A DNA stretch of 5,055 nt from the NCBI GenBank assembly GCA_002791215.1, contig PFWQ01000089.1, forward strand, positions 3,909 through 8,963. Direction: 5' to 3'. This document shows, piece by piece, positions 1-5,055 of the stretch. The notes beneath the pieces were generated by a model. It ran no database searches. It worked only from the letters and a program-made list of their open reading frames with translations, and was not told the DNA's origin. Each line of letters opens with the position of its first letter. Position 1 is the stretch's first letter. The position numbers were made by a program, and so were the translations under genes. Source of the stretch: a candidate division SR1 bacterium CG_4_9_14_3_um_filter_40_9. GTDB taxonomy: Bacteria; Patescibacteriota; Gracilibacteria; Absconditabacterales; Absconditicoccaceae.

Positions 1-1172
1 ACCGTATCATTGAAGTAGAATGGATTCATCCATCACGGGAAAAAGTCTCACAGCATTCAGTCTTTATCCATCTGTTCAAAAATTTTATTGGCTAATTCAA
101 ATCGTTCTTCTTTTGAATATTCTTTGTTGAAGATACAGAATGATTTATTCTTGAGGCCTACACAGCCAAGACAATAGGAACAATTATCCAAAAAATAAGA
201 ATAATAGATATTCTGGCCTATAATGCGCATACTTAAAAATATTTTATTCGAACCTCATCAAGATCACATGACACCATACAAATTGGCATTGCTGTCTGCT
301 CATGCATTTATCACATCAAGCAGATTCTCATTGACTCAATTCCCTCAGACAAGAAACACATTTCTCCCATTTTTCACCTGATATGAAAAATAGCCATTCT
401 CAATATCTTCAGAATACAGGACAAATTCTCATTTTACATTCGTACTTCATATATTTTTTCATTTAGCATTCAACTGCCTGTAAGCGGATAAAAATAAATC
501 CTTATCATGCAAAATCTTTCCCTTTTCTCTCAGATAATTCTCTTTGGAATATTGGGCATTTTTTATGCAATAGCTTTTATTTTCCAAATCATCACAAAAA
601 ATACATTCACTGCATCAATTCAGATTAGTCGAAAACCGGATATTTGAAGAATTAACGATATATTTTGAATAAAAAATCTTGAACGACTTTACCACTCAAG
701 CAGTCATATAAATAAGATCACAATTATCAAATACCATCATGCTATTAAAAACGTTATTGGAATCTTTTATATTGAAACTATATAAAACACTTTCTGAATA
801 ACCGACTGTGTTGGTAAGATAAATATTGCGAGAATCTTTCACTACATCTCCATACTCGCAATTTTCAGATTTCCCAAAATGCATTTTATTTGGGAAACAA
901 ATAGATTTCAATAATTTTTGATAATTATCAAAAAAACTTTGGCCGAAATCATATGGTAATCATTTTTTTATAAGTTCATCCCTGCCATCCTCAAACTCAC
1001 GAACAGAAATAATTCACCCGATTCTATCATTTTTGGGATATCTCGAATTAAAGACATCCCATCTATAAGATGAAAGAGACATCCAGGAAGCCTGTTGTTT
1101 CACAAAATCTCTCCAAGTAGTCTGCTTCCTTTTCTCTTTCATCTTTTCTTCTCGTTTCTTGATATCTTGCAT
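1..1172 (-). CDS. Cysteine-motif solenoid-repeat protein of unknown function, CPR type, 3' end outside window
   Basis: The first 390 codons are visible; the C-terminus lies beyond position 1. Sixteen in-frame TGA codons are read as glycine, with no TAA or TAG. From memory it resembles a family of cysteine-rich hypothetical proteins common in CPR genomes: a basic N-terminus, then a YDFGQSFFDNYQKL segment (about 74-87), then short repeats, then a CxxCxxC...C-I-x-N-x-x-YSKE motif, then FFPGWMNPFYFNDT. Residues about 104-203 fit a 12-residue repeat. The cysteine motif occurs twice (187-211 and 331-355). I see no signal peptide or membrane segment. The N-terminal zinc-finger-like cysteines that I recall in relatives appear absent here. 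The ATG at 1172 is the first after an in-frame TAA at 1178-1176; it lacks a Shine-Dalgarno. Met11 (1142) is an alternative start behind a purine-rich stretch. It follows the ATPase by 26 bases, probably in the same transcript. Function is unknown; metal binding or a structural solenoid is only a guess. Confidence 0.85.
108..245 (-). repeat. Protein-level repeat block B of the cysteine-motif protein (residues 310-355)
   Basis: The block starts KIFLS, then NIYYS, then C331, C334, C337, then L340-x-N-K-S-x-C346-I-x-N349-x-x-Y352-S-K-E355. It is the second copy of block A and closer to the version I recall from other CPR members of the family. It is followed by the FFPGWMNPF segment at about residue 376. 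Confidence 0.85.
540..680 (-). repeat. Protein-level repeat block A of the cysteine-motif protein (residues 165-211)
   Basis: The block starts KIFYS and continues with SNIRFS, then C187, C190, C193, then L196-x-N-K-S-x-C202-I-x-N205-x-x-Y208-S-K-E211. It aligns with block B (residues 310-355) at an offset of 144-145 residues with one single-residue gap. More than 20 of about 46 positions match, including all four cysteines. The DNA of the two copies has diverged, so the duplication is old or under selection at the protein level. Confidence 0.85.
564..863 (-). repeat. Tandem 12-residue protein repeats, about eight copies (residues 104-203)
   Basis: Set in rows of 12 from Asn104, with one extra residue in the fifth row, the sequence shows aligned columns. 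Position 1 is mostly N, S or D. Position 2 is I, V, L or C. Position 4 is mostly Y, F or L. Position 8 is mostly V, I or L. Position 10 is often D or N, and position 11 is often S. Rows start at 104, 116, 128, 140, 152, 165, 177 and 189, running into C202. The alternating pattern with small polar turns suggests a beta-solenoid; the fold is inferred. Confidence 0.65.
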
Positions 1173-1197
1173 GATTTAAAATCTAGATAAAACTATT

Positions 1198-1252
1198 TTT
1201 ATCATTTTATCGCGTCAGCGTTTATCGCCCCGACTATTTCGGGGCTTTTATC
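1198..1252. repeat. Four TTTATC (GATAAA) copies separating small palindromes
   Basis: TTTATC on the plus strand occurs at 1198-1203, 1206-1211, 1221-1226 and 1247-1252. A short palindrome CGC-GTCA-GCG (1211-1220) and the GCCCCG hairpin (1227-1245) lie between copies, and the second hairpin (1254-1269) follows the last. The array covers the final ATPase codons and its stop. Part of the repetition may be chance in AT-rich DNA. Confidence 0.5.
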
Positions 1253-3997
1253 ACTCGCTCTTTTGCGAGCTTTTTTGATTTCCCTCACCGACAAATACAA
1301 AGCCGCACCTGCGATAGGGAACAACCAATCAACTAATCTCATACTACCAAATCAGAAAAAATCCTTGATTCACGGCACATACATAATCACCAAGATTCCA
1401 ACAAATCATCACAAGAATGCAAGTAATAATTTTTTATTTGACCAGAGATACGAAGTGTATATAGAATCTGAATTGAATGTTCTACGCGACAAGATGTTCG
1501 TATACTGACACAGTACGATGCTGGTATAGGTCACGGCATTGGCAGTCATATATCCCACTCACGACACATCTATACTACCGTATGGAATTCTATGAAACAC
1601 AAAATAGAGAATATAATTGGTAAATGCTATAAGTCACATCAGCGCACCAGCCCATATCAAATCAACAATCGCCGATTTACTCAACACATGTTCTTTTACA
1701 TCTCTTGGCTTTTCTTTCATCAATCATGGGGACGCAGGGTCAAGCGCAAGCACAGTCAACGGCGTCATCTCCGCCATCAAATCAATCATCAGAATCTGAA
1801 CCACAGTGATAGAAATAGGGATATTCCAAAAAGCTTTGGCTACCAAACTCGGCAAGACTGCAAATAGTTCTCATCCATTTGAAGTAATACAGGATAAGAT
1901 TGTCTTTTTAAGATTCTGGAAGATGATCCTTCATTCTCTGATTGCATTGACCAAAGTTCAGAAGCTATCATCAAGCAATACGATTTCAGATGCCTCCTTG
2001 GCAACATCAGTTCATATCTTTCACATAGCTACTCAGATATTAGCCATTTTAAGGGCAGGCGCATCATTGATTCCATCTCAGGTTACCGCTACGATATTTG
2101 CATTGGCTTTGAGCAAGGAAACGATTCTGAGTTTATCTTCTGGAGATGCTCTGCAGAAAATCACTCGTTTATGTCCCAAATCGTCCAAAAGCTGTATATC
2201 ACTTTTTTTTCTTATCTCGTCTCACATCACCACAAATGGCTCTTCCTGAATTCTTTCCAATCATATCTTTTTGGCGATAGCTATAGCAGTCAAAGCTGAA
2301 TCACCGGTAATCATGACTACCTTAATATGCGCTTGATAAGCAGCGACCATAGCCGCAGGGACTTCCTCTCTTGGCGGATCCATGATGCTGGCGATTCACA
2401 GAAACACCAACTCACTTTCCACACTTTCCATAGTATAATTCACCTCCGCAGTCCTCATGGGCTTATACGCGATGGCAAGATTTCTCATCGCATGCTCAGC
2501 CAACCCATCGACAGTTTCCAGGATTTTGTCTTTATCTCTCTTTACCATTCTCCTGATTGTCTTCCCGTCATAATATAAGGAACATTTTGCAAGTACCTCA
2601 ATCGGCGATCATTTGACGTAAGCGAAAGTTTCACCTTCCACCGTACGGATACTCGACATCATTTTCCTCACCGAATCAAATCCAAACTCATAAATTTCAT
2701 GATATTGTCCACTCACATGCTCTGTATCATATCATGCTTTCTTTGCAAGAACAATTAACGCCGCTTCTGTTGGATCACCAATCGCATACCGTAGAAAATG
2801 TTCAGCATCAGGCGGATTCACTTTTGCATGAGCGTTGAGAAAACACCCGAGAAAAAAATGTTTCCAACTCTGTAAAAAAATTTCATTTTCACGTCCCTCA
2901 CCTCGCGACCTGCTTCCCTGTGCATCATAGCCAGATCCAGTTATCTCATACACTTTCCCTCCAAGAAAAATATTTCTGACCGTCATCTCATTTTTGGTCA
3001 AAGTTCACGTCTTATCGGTACAGATAACGTTGACGCATCCGAGCGTTTCAACAGATGCCAATTGCTTCACCAAAGCGTTCTTTTTCGCTAATCTTCCGGA
3101 TGCCAAAGTCAGAGACAGACTTACCTGTGCAGGTAATCCCTGCGGCACCATAGACGCCGCGATACCTATCGCAAAGACAAATGCTTCATGTAAGGTAAAG
3201 TGCGCCAACAAAGCGATAGCAATAAGCACAACTCACAAAACGACTGTTCCTAGAGTTAACTTTTGGGCGACATTTTTAAGTTCCCTTTGAAGCGGAGTTG
3301 TTTCAGGAGAGGCCTCATGTGACAAGGTAGCAATCCTTCCTAGTTCCGTATTCATTCACGTGGCAAAAACAACACCATATCCACTTCATGTTGCCACCGT
3401 TGTTCACATATACATAAGATTATTTCTTTGACCGACATCAGCTTCTCATTTGATGGCATGCACATATTTATTGAGGGGACTTGATTCTCCTGTAAGTGAA
3501 AAGTCATTGGTCTGGAGATTCATTTCTTCGATAATTCTCAGATCCGCAGGGATACTATCTCCCTCGTCGACAAACACCACATCACCAGGGACAAGCTCAG
3601 CAGCTTGCACTTCGATCAGCTTTCCATCTCTTTTTACTTTTGCAACAGGATTAAGTATTTTTTTGAGCGACTGCATGATTTTTTCCGCTTTCGCTTCTTG
3701 TATATATCAGATGATAGAATTGGCTATGATGATAATACTCAAAATCGTCGCTCCTCTATAATCTTGGAGATAAATTGCTATGCCCGTACTCACAATTAAC
3801 AAGATAATCAAAGCATCTTTAAACTGTTTGAAAAACTTTTGCAACATCGACTCACGATGAAGCTCAGTAAGGACATTTTGACCGTACACCTGTCTTCTTG
3901 ATTGCACCTCTTCATCAGAAATCCCTTCTTTGGACGTATTGAGTGTCTCAAAAATTTCTGGAAGTTCCAATTGATAATAAGGTAAATTTTTTATCAT
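1199..3997 (-). CDS. P2-type cation-transporting P-type ATPase, complete, 27 TGA codons read as glycine
   Basis: This is an integral membrane ATP-driven cation pump of 932 residues, a normal length for P2-type pumps. Visible in order: an N-terminal cation-ATPase domain (about 1-60); M1-M2 (about 62-97); actuator loop TGES (169-172); M3 (about 247-265); M4 with PQGLP (285-289); phosphorylation motif DKTGTLT with Asp328; nucleotide-binding KGSP (462-465); DPPR (540-543); MITGD (562-566); RxxPxxK with Lys622; TGDGINDAP (639-647); M5 with SNGGE (706-710); M6 with IDLMAE (738-743); and M7-M10 to about 905. All signature motifs are intact once TGA is glycine, including Gly331, Gly463, Gly640 and Gly709. 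The ATG at 3997 is chosen because the protein then begins like relatives; a TTG at 4048 in the same frame would overlap hsdR. No Shine-Dalgarno is visible. The gene ends TGA-TAA, with TAG two codons later. The ion is uncertain: site residues differ from SERCA (Gln286, Asp739, Ala742, Glu743). Confidence 0.97.
1227..1249 (+). terminator. Terminator-like hairpin on the strand opposite to the ATPase
   Basis: The plus strand has a perfect 6-bp GC-rich stem, GCCCCG (1227-1232) with CGGGGC (1240-1245), a 7-base loop, then TTTT. This is the form of an intrinsic terminator for plus-strand transcription. On the minus strand the same hairpin is followed by GATAAAC, not a U-tract, so it does not look like a terminator for the ATPase transcript. 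It lies within ATPase codons, and no plus-strand gene is seen nearby. Confidence 0.5.
1254..1276 (+). terminator. Second terminator-like hairpin, tandem with the first
   Basis: The plus strand has CTCGC (1254-1258) pairing with GCGAG (1265-1269), a 6-base loop, then C and six T residues (1271-1276). It precedes the GCCCCG hairpin in the plus-strand direction, separated by ACTTTTATC-type sequence read on that strand's downstream side. It encodes part of the KKARKRAS segment of the ATPase C-terminus on the minus strand. The same reservation applies: no plus-strand gene is evident. Confidence 0.45.
2078..2080 (-). other. TGA codon for Gly640 in the ATPase hinge motif TGDGINDAP
   Basis: The minus-strand codons read ACC TGA GAT GGA ATC AAT GAT. 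TGDGxND binds Mg2+ and forms the hinge of the phosphorylation domain. Its first glycine is TGA, while the second is GGA, so TGA and GGN are used side by side for the same residue in one motif. Confidence 0.97.
3005..3007 (-). other. TGA codon for Gly331 in the ATPase phosphorylation motif DKTGTLT
   Basis: The minus-strand codons read GAT AAG ACG TGA ACT TTG ACC. DKTGTLT is the defining motif of P-type ATPases, where Asp328 receives the phosphate. The TGA occupies the invariant glycine, and the reading frame continues with family sequence on both sides. This excludes a frameshift and excludes TGA as Trp or as a functional stop here. Confidence 0.97.
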
Positions 3998-4019
3998 AGA
4001 AAAATAAAAAATATTAAAA

Positions 4020-5055
4020 TTATTTCTCTTCGCTTCGTTCTTCTGCAAGCACCTTGGTCTGCAGCAAAATCAGTTCTGTCGTAATTTTGGCTTGATCAGG
4101 TGGATATCCGAATTCATTTAAAATTCTTTTTACAATCACGCGGAGTTTCGCTTGCGCTGATTCTTTAATTTGTCGGTCGATAGCGGTATTTGCTTTAACT
4201 TTTTGCACCAGGACTTTTGCAATAGTTCTTAATTGTTTATCTCCCAAAACATCTTGCGCACTCTGATTTGAAGCCAAAGCATCATAAAAAGCTATTTCAT
4301 CATCAGTAAGTCAGGTTTCTTTGTTTTTGGCATCCGCCGCGTTTATCTCCTTTGCGATATTGATTAACTCTTCGATAATTTGAGCGGTTGTAATAAGATT
4401 ATTATGATATTTATTAATCACTTGCTGGAGCATTTCTGAAAGTTTTTTACTTTGAACAATATTTTTCTTTCCTCTTTTACTTATTTCATCTCTCAAGATT
4501 TTTTTCAAAAGCTCCAATGCAACATTTTTATGCTCCATATCTCTGACCTCTGCCAAGAATTCATCAGAAAGAATAGAAATGTTGGGCTTCTCCAATCATG
4601 CAACCGCAAAAATATCCATAACGCCCTCGACTTGTACCGCGTTATCAATCATCTGTTTGATGGTTGTTTCGATTAACTTATTTTTCTCGTCGGTGGTAGA
4701 GCTGGTAAATTTACTCAAACGCGCTTTGATAGCTTGAAAAAATGCAACCTCTTCTTTGATTTCCATCGCAGGTAAGCTTGGTACGGAAAGAGCAAATGAT
4801 TGAGAAAGTAAATTTACTTGGTCAACAAATCTTTTGGCTCCATTGTCCAATCATAGAATATAATCCTGAGCAGAAAGAATAATTCACATCTTACCTCTTG
4901 TATCAGCAGTGAAATATGGTTTATAATCAAATTTTGCGAAAATTCATTCTACAATTTCATATTTTTCTTTCATCTGAGCAATAGCATCAGCCTGATCAAA
5001 AGTCGGTTTTCCTTCTCCTCCGCTTTCGGTATACACAGCTAACGCTTCTTTGAGG
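4020..5055 (-). CDS. hsdR: Type I restriction enzyme R subunit (HsdR), C-terminal 344 residues, 5' end outside window
   Basis: HsdR is the ATP-dependent DNA translocase and endonuclease subunit of type I restriction systems and works in a complex with HsdM and HsdS. Only the C-terminal helical region that follows the helicase core is visible, so the nuclease and helicase motifs lie beyond position 5055. Recognisable family stretches, in order, are [67 protein letters not shown] and the terminal [11 protein letters not shown] plus FGYPPD. Five in-frame TGA codons are read as glycine; at least two (DIFAVAG, and the G before [13 protein letters not shown]) match glycines usual in the family. The gene ends with TAA at 4022-4020, and the ATPase start follows 22 bases later. 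Family members are usually about 1000 residues, so roughly two thirds is missing. HsdM and HsdS are predicted upstream, outside the window. Family assignment is from remembered motifs and is very secure. Confidence 0.95.

Noticed and set aside
1199..1226. Promoter for the repeat protein (GATAAAAT as a -10 box)
   Set aside because: The region is AT-rich, so such boxes are expected, and no -35 element is found at a suitable distance; the sequence is also ATPase coding.
3005..3676. Short minus-strand ORFs that suggest a broken ATPase pseudogene
   Set aside because: Every break is an in-frame TGA at a glycine position. There is no frameshift and no internal TAA or TAG over 932 codons, so the gene is intact under code 25.
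1263..3799. Several plus-strand ORFs of 60-147 codons opposite the ATPase
   Set aside because: They lie inside a full-length minus-strand gene with intact family motifs, show no recognisable domain, and end at codons that include TGA, which is sense here.
3997..4048. TTG at 4048 as the ATPase start
   Set aside because: It would overlap the end of hsdR and add 17 residues unlike other pumps; the ATG at 3997 gives a normal N-terminus.
1..5055. TGA as tryptophan (code 4, Mycoplasma-like)
   Set aside because: TGA occupies invariant glycines in DKTGTLT, TGDGIND and KGSP, and Trp is encoded by TGG in the same genes.
4020..5055. Lower TGA density in hsdR as a sign of recent transfer from a standard-code organism
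   Set aside because: hsdR simply has few glycines; TGA is about 5 of 14 there against about 27 of 69 in the ATPase, which is not different at these numbers.

Overview
The window most likely comes from a Candidate Phyla Radiation bacterium of the Absconditabacteria (SR1) / Gracilibacteria (BD1-5, GN02) group, which use genetic code 25 (UGA = glycine). Read with UGA as stop, the minus strand breaks into many short ORFs. Read with UGA as glycine, it becomes three long genes that together contain about 48 in-frame TGA codons. Many of these TGAs fall exactly where well-known families have an invariant glycine, such as DKT-G-TLT and T-G-DGINDAP of the P-type ATPase. TGG still encodes Trp, and TAA ends both genes whose ends are visible. 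I cannot separate SR1 from Gracilibacteria from this sequence alone.

All three genes lie on the minus strand and fill almost the whole window, in transcription order from right to left. (1) 5055-4020 is the last 344 codons of a type I restriction endonuclease R subunit (hsdR), cut by the window edge. (2) 3997-1199 is a complete 932-residue P2-type cation-transporting P-type ATPase. (3) 1172-1 is the first 390 codons of a repeat protein with cysteine motifs, of a type I associate with CPR genomes, also cut by the window edge. The gaps are 22 and 26 bases, so the genes are probably co-transcribed. Neither visible start codon has a recognisable Shine-Dalgarno sequence.

The most unusual points are: the UGA-to-glycine recoding in catalytic motifs; a 12-residue solenoid-like repeat and a duplicated cysteine 'cap' motif in the third gene; and a compact array of hairpins separated by TTTATC inside the last codons of the ATPase gene. 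Two of those hairpins look like intrinsic terminators, but for the strand opposite to the gene.

The three genes do not form an obvious single pathway. HsdR is the DNA-cleaving motor of a type I restriction system whose hsdM and hsdS partners should lie outside the window. The ATPase is a membrane ion pump. The repeat protein has no known function. There is no stretch over 300 bases without a gene. I see no tRNA, rRNA, CRISPR array, insertion sequence or replication origin.
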